From Bacillota bacterium (GTDB taxonomy: Bacteria; Bacillota; Clostridia; UBA1381), in assembly GCA_021203665.1 (NCBI GenBank), contig JAJQAT010000148.1, forward strand, positions 1-33,979: 33,979 nt of DNA, written 5' to 3'. Every line of letters starts with the position of its first letter. Position 1 is the stretch's first letter. Positions 24,426-33,239 of this stretch are shown here, piece by piece. The position numbers and the translations under genes are program-made. Below the pieces are notes generated by a model that saw nothing but the letters and a program-made list of their open reading frames with translations, was not told the DNA's origin and did no database searches.

Positions 24426-25145
24426 CTAATATTTGTACCTCGGGATTGAATATTTTTTTTCGTTTCTTTTACATATTATACGCTTGAGCCGCAAAAGCAG
24501 TGCCGACGCTATTCCCGTCATAACGGCGACTATCATCAGCCACCACGCCACTCCGATATTGCCGCCGGAAAGCGTAAGCCAGCCTAAAGAGCGGTAATTG
24601 AGGAAATAATACGGATAATTCGTTCCGTTTGAATACATAATTCCTTTGATTGACAGCAAAAGCGTCACTGCGAGGTATATAAGCGGCAGCACAAATCCCA
24701 TAAGGACGGTTCTTTTGCGGCATTTAAATCTCTTGTCAAACGCGAGGAAGTCAACAACCGACGCGAGCGGCGCGAATATGTGCAGGCACAAATTCTTCAT
24801 TGAAAGCAGATAAGCCCTATCCTTAAACGGCGCAAGCAGGCATGAGGACACTATCAGCGTGAGAAACATAGCCGCGGTAAACATATATTTAAGCGTAAAC
24901 AGTCGCTTTGGTATATAATATTTGCCCCGAAGCCGTTCCGCCGTTTCCAAAATCAGAAACACGGCTGAAATTACCGCTGTTCCAGAATTGCTGATAACCG
25001 TAAAATAAAGATATGTATTGCTGCGGAAAAGACCTCCATCGTCGCGCGCCTGCAAATACACTCCCGTAACCGTCAGTGCGATAATCACCGCTTTCCATAA
25101 TATTTCCGCGGCTGTCGGCAATAATTTTCTTTCGTATTTTCTCAT
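24426..25145 (-). CDS. Pr6Pr-type integral membrane protein of unknown function
   Basis: About six hydrophobic helices in 239 residues, counted from MRKYERKLLP. Recognisable segments are YFTVISNSGTAVISAVFLIL, PLASVVDFLAFD, LPLIYLAVTLLLSI and NYPYYFLNYRSLGW, the pattern of the Pr6Pr (FAR-17a/AIG1-like) membrane family. In this family the polar residues in TISN, H (LCLHIFAPL) and D (SVVDFL) lie within or near the membrane; a hydrolase role is known for eukaryotic relatives but not shown for bacterial ones. I start at ATG 25145, which overlaps the exoA stop as ATGA and has AGGAGG 5 bases upstream. An upstream in-frame start at 25178 would have to lie inside exoA without an RBS. It is translationally coupled to exoA. 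Confidence 0.75.
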   Translation of the reverse strand: MRKYERKLLPTAAEILWKAVIIALTVTGVYLQARDDGGLFRSNTYLYFTVISNSGTAVISAVFLILETAERLRGKYYIPKRLFTLKYMFTAAMFLTLIVSSCLLAPFKDRAYLLSMKNLCLHIFAPLASVVDFLAFDKRFKCRKRTVLMGFVLPLIYLAVTLLLSIKGIMYSNGTNYPYYFLNYRSLGWLTLSGGNIGVAWWLMIVAVMTGIASALLLRLKRIICKRNEKKYSIPRYKY

Positions 25146-25906
25146 GCTTCCTCCTCTAAATCCAGCTCCACGGGGCAATGGTCGGAGCCGAAAATGTCGG
25201 TATGTATATCAGCCGAGGCGAGGCGGTTTTCCAATCTTTTGGATGTGATAAAATAATCTATACGCCAACCCGCGTTATTCTCGCGCGCCTTGAACATATA
25301 CGACCACCAGGAATATATTCCCTCTCTGTCGGGATAAAAATATCTGAACGTGTCAATAAAGCCGCTGTCCAAAAGCGCGGTGAATTTTCCGCGCTCCTCA
25401 TCGGTAAATCCCGCGTTTTTGCGGTTTGTTTTCGGGTTTTTCAAATCGATTTCCTTATGCGCCACGTTTAAATCGCCGCAGAAAATTACCGGCTTTTTGC
25501 TGTCAAGACCCTTTATATATTCCAGAAACGCGTCCTCCCATACCATGCGGTATTCAAGGCGCGTAAGAGAGCGCTGTGAATTGGGCGTATAGCAGGTTAC
25601 AAAATAGAAATCCTCAAATTCAAGCGTGATAACTCTGCCCTCTTTGTCATGCTCCTCTATGCCTATGCCGTAGGAAACGGATACAGGCTCCGCCTTTGAA
25701 AACACAGCCGTACCCGAATATCCCTTTTTCTCGGCGTAATTCCAATACGCATGATAACCCTCGGGCGCAAAATCAATCTGTCCCTCCTGCAGCTTTGTTT
25801 CCTGCACGCAGAAAATATCCGCGTCCGAGGCGTTGAAATATTCCCCAAATCCCTTTGTCATGCACGCGCGCAAGCCGTTTACATTCCATGATATAAATTT
25901 TTTCAT
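25142..25906 (-). CDS. xth: Exodeoxyribonuclease III / AP endonuclease
   Basis: A 254-residue member of the endonuclease/exonuclease/phosphatase fold, cutting DNA at abasic sites and trimming 3' ends in base excision repair. Catalytic positions are intact: N8 (SWNVNGLRA), E36 (QETKLQ), Y106, D145 and N147 (GDLNVAH), D217 (WRIDYF), D242-H243 (SDHCPVEL). The length matches the ExoA/XthA family. The downstream membrane-protein gene overlaps its stop by 4 bases. A promoter lies 30 to 58 bases upstream. SD is GGAG about 10 bases before the ATG. Confidence 0.95.
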   Translation of the reverse strand: MKKFISWNVNGLRACMTKGFGEYFNASDADIFCVQETKLQEGQIDFAPEGYHAYWNYAEKKGYSGTAVFSKAEPVSVSYGIGIEEHDKEGRVITLEFEDFYFVTCYTPNSQRSLTRLEYRMVWEDAFLEYIKGLDSKKPVIFCGDLNVAHKEIDLKNPKTNRKNAGFTDEERGKFTALLDSGFIDTFRYFYPDREGIYSWWSYMFKARENNAGWRIDYFITSKRLENRLASADIHTDIFGSDHCPVELDLEEEA

Positions 25907-25935
25907 AGTTTTTTCTCCGTTAATTTTCTTATTGT

Positions 25936-25964
25936 ATTATATCGCGTAAAACAGAATATCACAA
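25936..25964 (-). promoter_or_regulatory. Sigma-A promoter of the exonuclease III gene
   Basis: TTGTGA (25959-25964), a 17-base spacer and TATAAT (25936-25941) on the minus strand. The remaining gap up to 26037 shows no convincing terminator for the ATPase gene, only a 6-bp stem near 25976-25994. Confidence 0.65.
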
Positions 25965-26037
25965 AATCGGCATAAAGGCAAGCGCTTTATATAAATTCTC
26001 CGTTTTTCACAATTCGGCGGTTAAATTTTCGCGTTAT

Positions 26038-28641
26038 TTACCTTCTTCTAATCATTTTCAAAAGCTGTATAACCGCGAATGACGCGAGCGCGAGACCGCA
26101 TACCGCAAGCAGCTCAACCCACGTGAGCGGACTTACCGCGAACACTCCCTGAAGCGGCGGCACAAGCAGTACCGCGCCCAGCAGTACAAAGCCGACAAGG
26201 AACGCTCCTATCATGCTCCTGTTGTTCCACATCTTTTTGGTAAACCATACGGGCCTGTCGGATTTGCAGTTAAATCCGTGCATAAGCCTTGACAGGCAAA
26301 GCGTTGAGAACGCCATTGTGCTTGCGACATCGCTGCCGCGCATAAGTCCTATATAGAACGCAATCATAGTCATCACGCCGATTACAACGCCCTCTATACC
26401 TATATTGGCGAATACCTTTTTGGTAAGTATGGATTGGTTTTTCGGTCTCGGTTTTTCCATCATGACATCCGGACTGTGCGGCTCGACGCCGAGCGCGATA
26501 GCCGGAAGGCTGTCCGTCAAAAGGTTTATAAACAGCAGATGAACCGCCTTGAACGGCACCGGAAGCGCCATAACAGACGCGTACAGTACCGCGAGTATTC
26601 CGGCGGCGTTGCCCGACAGCAAAAACTGTATCGCGCGTTGAATATTCCTGTAAAGATTACGTCCGTTTTCGACGGCTTTTACGATAGTGGCGAAGTTGTC
26701 GTCGGTGAGCACCATCGACGCCGCGTCCTTTGCGACCTCACTGCCGGTTATGCCCATAGCCACGCCAATATCCGCCTGTTTAAGCGCGGGAGCGTCGTTT
26801 ACGCCGTCGCCGGTCATGGAAACGATATATCCCTTTCTCTGCCATGCGCTGACTATTCTTATTTTATGCTCCGGCGAAACCCTGGCGTACACCGCCACAT
26901 CGGTTACGAACTCGTCAAGCTCCTTATCCGACAGGTTCTCTATTTCGCTTCCCTCGACGGCGCGTCTGCCCTCGTCAAGTATGCCTATTTTTCTCGCTAT
27001 CGCCGACGCTGTGACAAGGTGGTCGCCCGTTATCATAATAGGCGTTATTCCCGCCATCCTACATTTCGCGACCGCCTCGGCGCTTTCCTCTCTCGGCGGG
27101 TCCTGCATAGCTATAAGTCCGAGCAAAATGTAACCACGCTCGTCCGAAACGGTTATATCCGCGGACGGGACATCTCTTTCGCAAACCGCGAGGACTCTGA
27201 GTCCCATTTCGGAAAACCGCATATTTACCCTTTTCAGCTCCTCAAGGTCGTCCGCGGTAAATTCGCGCTTGCCGTCCATTGTCTTGACCTCCAAAATGAG
27301 CGGTGCAAGCACGTCAACCGCGCCCTTTGTGAGCATTTTATAATTACCGCCGATTTTATGAACCGTACTCATGAGCTTTCTGTCCGAATCAAACGGTATC
27401 TCGCCCAAACGCGGATATTTTTCGCGCATACTTTCGGCGGGGAGGCTGTGCTTTTTCGAGAAATCTATAAGCGCGATTTCCGTCGGGTCGCCTATTTCCT
27501 GCCCATCCTTGTGTACGGAATCGTTGCACAAGGCGCCGTCGATAACAAGCTGCGCCTGCCGCTCGTTTATCTCGTCGTCCTTGTCTATAATTCTGCCGTC
27601 AAAATATATTTTCTGCACGGTCATTTTATTCTGCGTGAGTGTGCCGGTCTTATCCGAGCATATAACGGAAACGCTGCCCAAACCCTCTACGGCTTGGAGC
27701 TTTCTTATAATCGCGTTTTCCTTTGCCAGCTTTTGCGTTCCGACCGACAGCACTATCGTCACAATGGAGCTTAAAGCCTCGGGTATCGCCGCGACCGCGA
27801 GCGCGACGGCGAACACGAACGCGTCCGAGAATACGCTGAGCGACATCGCGTCCCTGCTGCGGAACAATTCAAGACCCATTACTATAACGCATATGCCGAT
27901 TATAATCAGCGACAGCTTTTTGCCGAAATTATCAAGGCTTATTTGGAGCGGCGTTTTCTTTTCCTTTGCGTTCTTAATCAACGCCGCGATTTTGCCTATC
28001 TCGGTATTCATTCCGGTACCGGTTACAACCATTTTGCCTCTGCCGTAGGTCGCGAAGCTGCCCGAATACATCATATTAACCCTGTCGCCGAGCGCTTTTT
28101 CTCCGTCAAGCAGAATTTCCTGCTTTTCCACCGGCTCGCTCTCGCCCGTCATCGCACTCTCGTCTATTTTAAGTGATGCGCTCTCGATTATTCGTCCGTC
28201 GGCGCAAATGTAATCCCCCGCCTCAATTACGACAACGTCGCCCACGGCAACGTCTTTTCCGGCGATAACCTGTATTTCTCCGCCGCGTATGACCTTCGCC
28301 GTCGGCGCGGACATTTCCTTTAGGCTGTCCAGGGACTGCTGCGCCTTTAAATTTTGAACGGTTCCCAATATTGCGTTTATCGTGATGACAACGAATATTA
28401 CAACCGCGCTTTCCGCGTCGCCCAGTATTCCCGATATTATTGCCGCGACTATCAGTATGATTACAAGAAAGTCCTTGTACTGCTCCAAAAACAGTATAAA
28501 CGGATTTTTCTTTTTCCCCTCGGCAATTTCATTTTTGCCGAATTTGCGTAGATTTTCCTCAGCCTGTCTTTGCGTAAGTCCGCTTTCGCACGTCCCGAAA
28601 GCCTCCATTACAGCCTCTTTTTTCATTTGATACGGATTCAC
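26038..28641 (-). CDS. P2-type cation ATPase, probably Mn2+/Ca2+ exporter
   Basis: An 867-residue P-type ATPase. Order: cation-ATPase N-terminal domain (1-50), actuator TGES (165-168), M4 AIPEALSS (285-292), phosphorylated D330 in DKTGTLTQNKM, nucleotide domain, hinge GDGVNDAPALKQADIGVAMG, and C-terminal helices with NLLTDSLPA in M6, as in Ca2+ pumps. It should couple ATP hydrolysis to cation export across the cytoplasmic membrane. The yybP-ykoY riboswitch in its leader points to Mn2+ as a physiological substrate, as in YoaB-type pumps of other Bacillota; Ca2+ remains possible. The start is GTG 28641, with GAGGAGG 8 bases upstream. No other gene seems to share its transcript, although I see no strong terminator after it. 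Confidence 0.88.
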   Translation of the reverse strand: MNPYQMKKEAVMEAFGTCESGLTQRQAEENLRKFGKNEIAEGKKKNPFILFLEQYKDFLVIILIVAAIISGILGDAESAVVIFVVITINAILGTVQNLKAQQSLDSLKEMSAPTAKVIRGGEIQVIAGKDVAVGDVVVIEAGDYICADGRIIESASLKIDESAMTGESEPVEKQEILLDGEKALGDRVNMMYSGSFATYGRGKMVVTGTGMNTEIGKIAALIKNAKEKKTPLQISLDNFGKKLSLIIIGICVIVMGLELFRSRDAMSLSVFSDAFVFAVALAVAAIPEALSSIVTIVLSVGTQKLAKENAIIRKLQAVEGLGSVSVICSDKTGTLTQNKMTVQKIYFDGRIIDKDDEINERQAQLVIDGALCNDSVHKDGQEIGDPTEIALIDFSKKHSLPAESMREKYPRLGEIPFDSDRKLMSTVHKIGGNYKMLTKGAVDVLAPLILEVKTMDGKREFTADDLEELKRVNMRFSEMGLRVLAVCERDVPSADITVSDERGYILLGLIAMQDPPREESAEAVAKCRMAGITPIMITGDHLVTASAIARKIGILDEGRRAVEGSEIENLSDKELDEFVTDVAVYARVSPEHKIRIVSAWQRKGYIVSMTGDGVNDAPALKQADIGVAMGITGSEVAKDAASMVLTDDNFATIVKAVENGRNLYRNIQRAIQFLLSGNAAGILAVLYASVMALPVPFKAVHLLFINLLTDSLPAIALGVEPHSPDVMMEKPRPKNQSILTKKVFANIGIEGVVIGVMTMIAFYIGLMRGSDVASTMAFSTLCLSRLMHGFNCKSDRPVWFTKKMWNNRSMIGAFLVGFVLLGAVLLVPPLQGVFAVSPLTWVELLAVCGLALASFAVIQLLKMIRRR

Positions 28642-28675
28642 GTTGATAACCTCCTCATTTTTACTTCATATAAAG

Positions 28676-28725
28676 AAAAAAAGCAACACTTTTATCGCAG
28701 CCTTATCTGCAACAAAAGTCTTGCT
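28676..28725 (-). terminator. Riboswitch-controlled intrinsic terminator
   Basis: On the minus strand, the 19-nt arm from 28725 (AGCAAGACTTTTGTTGCAG) pairs with CTGCGATAAAAGTGTTGCT at 18 of 19 positions, allowing G-U, and seven T's follow (28676-28682). The 5' arm reuses the AGCAAGACTTTT strand that closes the aptamer, so aptamer closing stem and terminator exclude each other. Confidence 0.88.
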
Positions 28726-28802
28726 TCTTAGAATATGATACGGACCTTTCGGTCGTACTGACGACACCATATTACGCCTTTTGGCGCAAGCTACTCCCTT
28801 TT
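28714..28802 (-). ncRNA. yybP-ykoY manganese riboswitch aptamer
   Basis: The RNA begins AAAGGGAGUAGCUU and closes with GCAAGACUUUU, the hallmark P1 strands of this class. Between them are a GGCG-type hairpin (GCGCCAAAAGGCGU), the UCGUCAGUACGA segment and a CCGAAAGG hairpin. Known members bind Mn2+ and turn on exporters. Here metal binding would stabilise P1, free the terminator's 3' arm and allow transcription of the ATPase gene. Identification is by recalled consensus, not by covariance search. Confidence 0.85.
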
Positions 28803-28811
28803 ATTGGCTTT

Positions 28812-28840
28812 ATAATATCATATTATTTCCAATCTGTCAA
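28812..28840 (-). promoter_or_regulatory. Sigma-A promoter of the riboswitch-ATPase transcript
   Basis: A perfect TTGACA (28835-28840), a 17-base spacer and TATTAT (28812-28817) on the minus strand. The start falls just upstream of the aptamer. Confidence 0.82.
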
Positions 28841-28851
28841 GAGTTTATTCG

Positions 28852-28890
28852 AAAAAAACAGGACAAATTTACCGACAAATTTGCCCTGTT
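28852..28890 (-). terminator. Intrinsic terminator of recQ
   Basis: On the minus strand AACAGGGCAAATTT and AAATTTGTCCTGTT pair along all 14 positions (one G-U) around a 6-base loop, followed by seven T's. It lies 3 bases past the recQ stop codon. Confidence 0.92.
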
Positions 28891-28893
28891 TAT

Positions 28894-30726
28894 TTAGGAG
28901 TCTTTTTCTTTTAAAAAGCTTTTTATCTCATTCATAAATTCCGCGCCGTATCTGCGCCGTTTCATTTCACCCACACCGTTTACTCTTAAAAATTCGCCGT
29001 CAGTTGTGGGAAGCTTACGGCACATATCCCTGAGCGTTTCATCGGAAAAGACAACATATGCCGGAACGCCCTGTATCGCCGCGCGTTTTGACCTTACGCG
29101 CTTTAGCCGCTCGAACAAGCCGGCATCATAAGTCGCTTTGGAATCGTCGCTTTGCGTCTTTACCGCGCGCGTTTCCTCTTTGACGAATTTTGCCGTAACC
29201 AAATTGCCGTCAAGTATTTCCTTTGACTTTCTTGTCGGCGCGACGGTTCTGTAGCTCTCCTCGTCAATCGTAAGATATTCGTTCATGACAAGAAAATCTA
29301 TCATCTCGCGTATGCGGGAGGTCTTTGTATCCCGCATAATTCCATAGGTTGATATTGTGTCAAGTCCGAGATTGCGTATCCTCTCACTGTCGCTGCCTTT
29401 GAGAATATCGGCAAGCATCGTCTTGCCGCAGCTTCTGCCGCGATTACGTATTCTGTACACGCACGATATTATTTTCTGCGCGTCCACCGTAATATCAACG
29501 GTTTCGAGGTTTGAAAGACAGTTGCCGCAGTTTTCGCAATGCGGCGGCGGTGTTTCGCCGAAGTATTTTAAAATAAAGGCACGCAGGCAGTCGGGCGTTG
29601 TGGAATAAAACGTCATCATTTTGAGCCGCTCCAAATCAAGCTCCTTTATTTTTTTGCGTGTCTCCTCGTCTATCTCGGAATTTTCCTCGGGATTTTCAAT
29701 AAAATACCGCGCGGTTCTTACATCGCTTGCGCTGTATAGCAATATGCAGTCGGACCGACCGCCGTCGCGTCCGGCTCTGCCCGCCTCCTGATAATAGCTT
29801 TCGATATTCTTCGGCATATTAAAATGCACAACAAGATAGACATTGGATTTGTCGATACCCATACCGAACGCGTTTGTGGCAACCATAACGCGCCGTCTGT
29901 CATAGATAAAATCGTCCTGATTTTTTGCGCGTTCCTCCGCCGTCAACCCCGCGTGATAGCGCGTCGCGCTGTAACCCAAGGTATTGAGCGCATCGCATAC
30001 CTCCTCCACGGTTTTTCGCGTCGAGCAATAAACGATGGCGGATTGGTTCTTGTGAGCGTTAAGTATATCATACAGCTCGTCAAGCTTTCTTTTCGGTCGG
30101 CGAACCTCAAAATAGAGATTCTCGCGGTTAAATCCCGTAACGCAAATATACGGATTTTGAAGCCGCAGAATACGTATAATATCACGGCGCACATCGTCCG
30201 TTGCCGTCGCGGTAAACGCGGCTATAACCGGACGCGACGGCAGACTGTCAATAAAATCCGAGATTTTCAGATAGCCCGGTCGAAAGTCGTGTCCCCATTG
30301 TGAAACGCAGTGGGATTCGTCAACGGTAATCAGCGATATTTTAACGCGCCGCGCCATATCGATAAATCGGTCAAGCTCCAATCGCTCGGGCGCGACATAA
30401 ACAATTTTATATACGCCGGCTTCTATATTGCTCATAACCTTATTCTGCTGCTGAAGCGTAAGCGAGCTGTTTAAATAAGCGGCTCTGATACCCATCTGCG
30501 CAAGCGCGGCAACCTGGTCGGACATAAGCGATATTAAAGGCGATATGACAAGCGTTATACCGTCAAGCATTAGCGCGGGAATTTGATAGCAAACCGATTT
30601 CCCCGCGCCGGTTGGCATAATGCCCAACACATCGCTTCCGCTTAAAATTTTGTCGATAATCTCAGCCTGCCCCGAACGGAAATCGCTGTGTCCGAAATAT
30701 TGTTTTAAAATTTGTTCTTTTTCCAT
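28894..30726 (-). CDS. recQ: ATP-dependent DNA helicase RecQ
   Basis: A 610-residue RecQ 3'-5' helicase acting in recombination and replication-fork repair. Walker A is PTGAGKS (38-44). Walker B reads DESH (136-139), a serine where many RecQ have DEAH. QWGHDFRP (143-150) is the aromatic-rich loop and QEAGRAGRDGG is motif VI. The cysteine cluster PPHCENCGNC belongs to the zinc site, a winged-helix RQC part follows, and residues about 535-605 are an HRDC domain. The start at ATG 30726 is set by the N-terminus (ILKQYFGHSDFRSGQ), but the 41 nt before it contain no G on the coding strand, so there is no Shine-Dalgarno sequence. Expression may be low or leaderless. A clear terminator follows. Confidence 0.94.
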   Translation of the reverse strand: MEKEQILKQYFGHSDFRSGQAEIIDKILSGSDVLGIMPTGAGKSVCYQIPALMLDGITLVISPLISLMSDQVAALAQMGIRAAYLNSSLTLQQQNKVMSNIEAGVYKIVYVAPERLELDRFIDMARRVKISLITVDESHCVSQWGHDFRPGYLKISDFIDSLPSRPVIAAFTATATDDVRRDIIRILRLQNPYICVTGFNRENLYFEVRRPKRKLDELYDILNAHKNQSAIVYCSTRKTVEEVCDALNTLGYSATRYHAGLTAEERAKNQDDFIYDRRRVMVATNAFGMGIDKSNVYLVVHFNMPKNIESYYQEAGRAGRDGGRSDCILLYSASDVRTARYFIENPEENSEIDEETRKKIKELDLERLKMMTFYSTTPDCLRAFILKYFGETPPPHCENCGNCLSNLETVDITVDAQKIISCVYRIRNRGRSCGKTMLADILKGSDSERIRNLGLDTISTYGIMRDTKTSRIREMIDFLVMNEYLTIDEESYRTVAPTRKSKEILDGNLVTAKFVKEETRAVKTQSDDSKATYDAGLFERLKRVRSKRAAIQGVPAYVVFSDETLRDMCRKLPTTDGEFLRVNGVGEMKRRRYGAEFMNEIKSFLKEKDS

Positions 30727-30778
30727 TGGTTTGTGTTTGTAGTTTGAATTTGAGTTTAGATTTATAACGACGCGGGAT

Positions 30779-30817
30779 AAACCCCTCCGTCGCGGCTATG
30801 CCGCGACTGAGGGGTTT
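30779..30817. terminator. GC-rich palindrome, probable pheT terminator and REP-like repeat
   Basis: AAACCCCTC and GAGGGGTTT flank a second stem, GTCGCGGC-TAT-GCCGCGAC, giving a nearly perfect 39-base palindrome with one unpaired base per side. It lies 12 bases past the pheT stop. The T-tract is 3-4 bases on each strand. Similar CCCCTC...GTCGCGGC palindromes are, from memory, dispersed intergenic repeats in gut Clostridia. There is only one copy in this window. Confidence 0.65.
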
Positions 30818-30829
30818 TGTGCCGCATTA

Positions 30830-33214
30830 CTATCTCAACTGCGCTCCGAGCTGTCCTTCCAACTTCTTAACAACCTTATCGAACACCTTCTGAACCTCTT
30901 CACCTGTAAGACTTCTGTCAGCCGCTCTGTATACGGCGCTGTAAGCGACACTCTTTTTGCCGTCGGGAATTTGTTTTCCCTCGTACACGTCAAACAGCTT
31001 TAGACTTTCAAGCGTCTTGCCGGACGCTTTTCTTATAACCTCTTCAATGTCCGAAACGGGCACGCTCTTATCAACAAGCATAGCAATATCGCGTGTTACC
31101 GCAGGGAACTTCGGCAGCTCCTTGAATTTGATATTCGTATCTGTATTGAGGAATACGTTTTCAAAATCCAGCTCGCCGATATATACCGGCGTATCAATGC
31201 CGTATTTTCTGCTTACCGCCGGATGAATTTCACCGATTATACCGAGCGTTTTTCCGCCCGCGCTTATCTTCGCGCAGCGTCCCGGGTGGAAGGTCGGGTT
31301 ATCTGAAACCGCCTCATACTTAACCTTGTTTACGTTGAGGTTTGCAAACAGGCTCTCGCAAATACCCTTTATGTCGTAGAAATCCGCATTTCCGCCGTAC
31401 ATACCGAGCGTTATCTTCATCGGCTCATTCGGCAGCTTGTCCGCGTCCGCGTTGGGAATAAATATTTTTCCTATCTCAAAGAGCTTCGCGGACGGATTTC
31501 TGTAATTGTAATTTCTCGCAAGAATATCAAGCATACTTGAGATTGTGGTTGTACGCATTACGGAGGTGTCCTCGCCGAGCGGATTTGAGATTTTAACAAC
31601 ATTGCGGAGCTCACTGTCCTCGGGGATATTCAGCTTATCGAATATTGACGGACTTGTGAATGTGTATGTGTAAATCTCATACATTCCCTGCGCCGCAAGC
31701 AGCTCGTTCACACGGTCCTGCATCTGCTGACGCTCGGTTTTCTTTCCGCAGGTAGCCTCGCCCGAAAGCAGCGTTACGGGGATCTTGTCATAGCCGTAAA
31801 AACGCGCTACCTCCTCCGCTATATCCGCCTCGCCCTCAAGGTCGGGTCTGAATGACGGCGGCGTTACGGTCATATTTTCAAGGTCGGTTTTAATTTCAAG
31901 CGCGCCAAATATTTTCACCATATCCTCTGTCGGAATGTCGGTGCCCAAAAACGCGTTAATTTTATCGGGTCTGAACGCAAGCGTTTTCATATCCGTCACA
32001 TTACCCATAATGTCAATCATACCGCCGACGTTTTCGCCGCAGCCGAGCATTTCCACAAGCTGACACGCGCGTTCAACCGCGGGAACGGTGTTGTTGTAGT
32101 CAAGTCCCTTTTCGTACCTTGAGGACGATTCGGTTCTCAGTCCCACTCTCTGCGCGGTAAGCCTTACCGATGCGCCGTCAAAGGTAGCCGACTCAAATAT
32201 AACCGTGGTCGTGTCGTCCTTAACCTCGCTGTTAAAGCCGCCCATTACGCCCGCTATCGCAACGGCTCTGCCGCCGTCCGCTATAACAAGGTCGTTATCC
32301 GTGAGCGTTCTGTCCTGCTCGTCAAGCGTCTTTATAACCTCGCCGTTACCGGCGCGGCGCACAATGATTTTGTTGTCCTGTAAATCACGCAAATCAAACG
32401 CGTGCATCGGCTGACCGTATTCAAGCAAAACATAGTTTGTAATATCGACAATATTGTTTATCGGTCTTACACCGCAGGCGCGTAGTCTTTGCTGCATCCA
32501 AGAGGGCGACGGAGCGATTTTTACATTCTTAACCATTCTTGCGCAATAGCGCTTGCACTTATCCTTATCCTGCACGTCAACGCTTAAAGTGTCCGCGATG
32601 TTTTCACTGTTTTCCGCAAACTTCACCTCGGGAATCGTGAATTTTTTGTTAAAGGTCGCGGCGGTTTCACGCGCAAGTCCGATTATGCTGAAGCAGTCGG
32701 GGCGGTTTGAGGTTATCTCAAACTCGACAACAGTTTCGTTCATTCCGAAAATATCCCTTATATCCTTGCCTATCTCGGTATCATCGGGAAGAATTAAAAT
32801 TCCGTATTCCGGCGTGTATCCCAACATATCCTCTGTTATGCCAAGCTCATCGTGGGAGCAGAGCATACCGCAGGATTCAACTCCGCGCATTTTTGTTTTC
32901 TTAATTTTGCCGCCCGGAAGTACCGCTCCGATAAGCGCGGTGGGAACGATAATGCCCGCCTTGACGTTCGGCGCGCCGCATACAATTTGCAGCGTCTCGC
33001 CCGTGCCGGCGTCAACCGTGCATACGTGCAAATGGTCGCTGTCCGGATGATCCTCACAGGTAAGCACCTTTCCGGCTACCACGTTCTGCACGGAATCTCC
33101 CATGCTTTCATAACCCTCAACCTTTGACCCCGTCATTGTAAGTCTGTCCGAATATTCTTTCGGCGTAACGTCTATGTCCATATAGTCGTTTAGCCAGCTC
33201 ATAGGTAAATTCAT
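30830..33214 (-). CDS. pheT: Phenylalanine--tRNA ligase beta subunit
   Basis: A 794-residue PheRS beta chain, normal length. Order: N-terminal MSWLNDYMDIDVTP, tRNA-binding OB fold (about 40-150, containing DHPDSDHLHVCTVD and QIVCGAPNVKAG), B3/B4 editing domain (about 210-390, containing GQPMHAFD), B5 domain (about 405-475), catalytic-like core (about 480-690) and an FDX-ACB anticodon-binding domain (about 700-793, starting FPAVTRDIAMLVD). It needs PheS (alpha) to form the alpha2beta2 enzyme. AAAGGA lies 10 bases before the ATG. pheS, usually directly upstream, is absent; an MNT-HEPN pair sits there with a 25-base gap and no terminator, so pheT may be read through from it. Confidence 0.95.
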   Translation of the reverse strand: MNLPMSWLNDYMDIDVTPKEYSDRLTMTGSKVEGYESMGDSVQNVVAGKVLTCEDHPDSDHLHVCTVDAGTGETLQIVCGAPNVKAGIIVPTALIGAVLPGGKIKKTKMRGVESCGMLCSHDELGITEDMLGYTPEYGILILPDDTEIGKDIRDIFGMNETVVEFEITSNRPDCFSIIGLARETAATFNKKFTIPEVKFAENSENIADTLSVDVQDKDKCKRYCARMVKNVKIAPSPSWMQQRLRACGVRPINNIVDITNYVLLEYGQPMHAFDLRDLQDNKIIVRRAGNGEVIKTLDEQDRTLTDNDLVIADGGRAVAIAGVMGGFNSEVKDDTTTVIFESATFDGASVRLTAQRVGLRTESSSRYEKGLDYNNTVPAVERACQLVEMLGCGENVGGMIDIMGNVTDMKTLAFRPDKINAFLGTDIPTEDMVKIFGALEIKTDLENMTVTPPSFRPDLEGEADIAEEVARFYGYDKIPVTLLSGEATCGKKTERQQMQDRVNELLAAQGMYEIYTYTFTSPSIFDKLNIPEDSELRNVVKISNPLGEDTSVMRTTTISSMLDILARNYNYRNPSAKLFEIGKIFIPNADADKLPNEPMKITLGMYGGNADFYDIKGICESLFANLNVNKVKYEAVSDNPTFHPGRCAKISAGGKTLGIIGEIHPAVSRKYGIDTPVYIGELDFENVFLNTDTNIKFKELPKFPAVTRDIAMLVDKSVPVSDIEEVIRKASGKTLESLKLFDVYEGKQIPDGKKSVAYSAVYRAADRSLTGEEVQKVFDKVVKKLEGQLGAQLR

Positions 33215-33239
33215 ATTAATTCAATCCTTTCAAAATTAT

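Noticed and set aside
25965..26037. An intrinsic terminator after the ATPase gene
   Set aside because: Only a 6-bp ATAAAG/CTTTAT stem is present and no T-tract follows it in the right orientation. I could not support a terminator there.
26434..27774. Long open frame antisense to the P-type ATPase (446 codons)
   Set aside because: It has no RBS or recognisable domain and lies entirely over catalytic motifs of the ATPase, so it is a codon-bias shadow.
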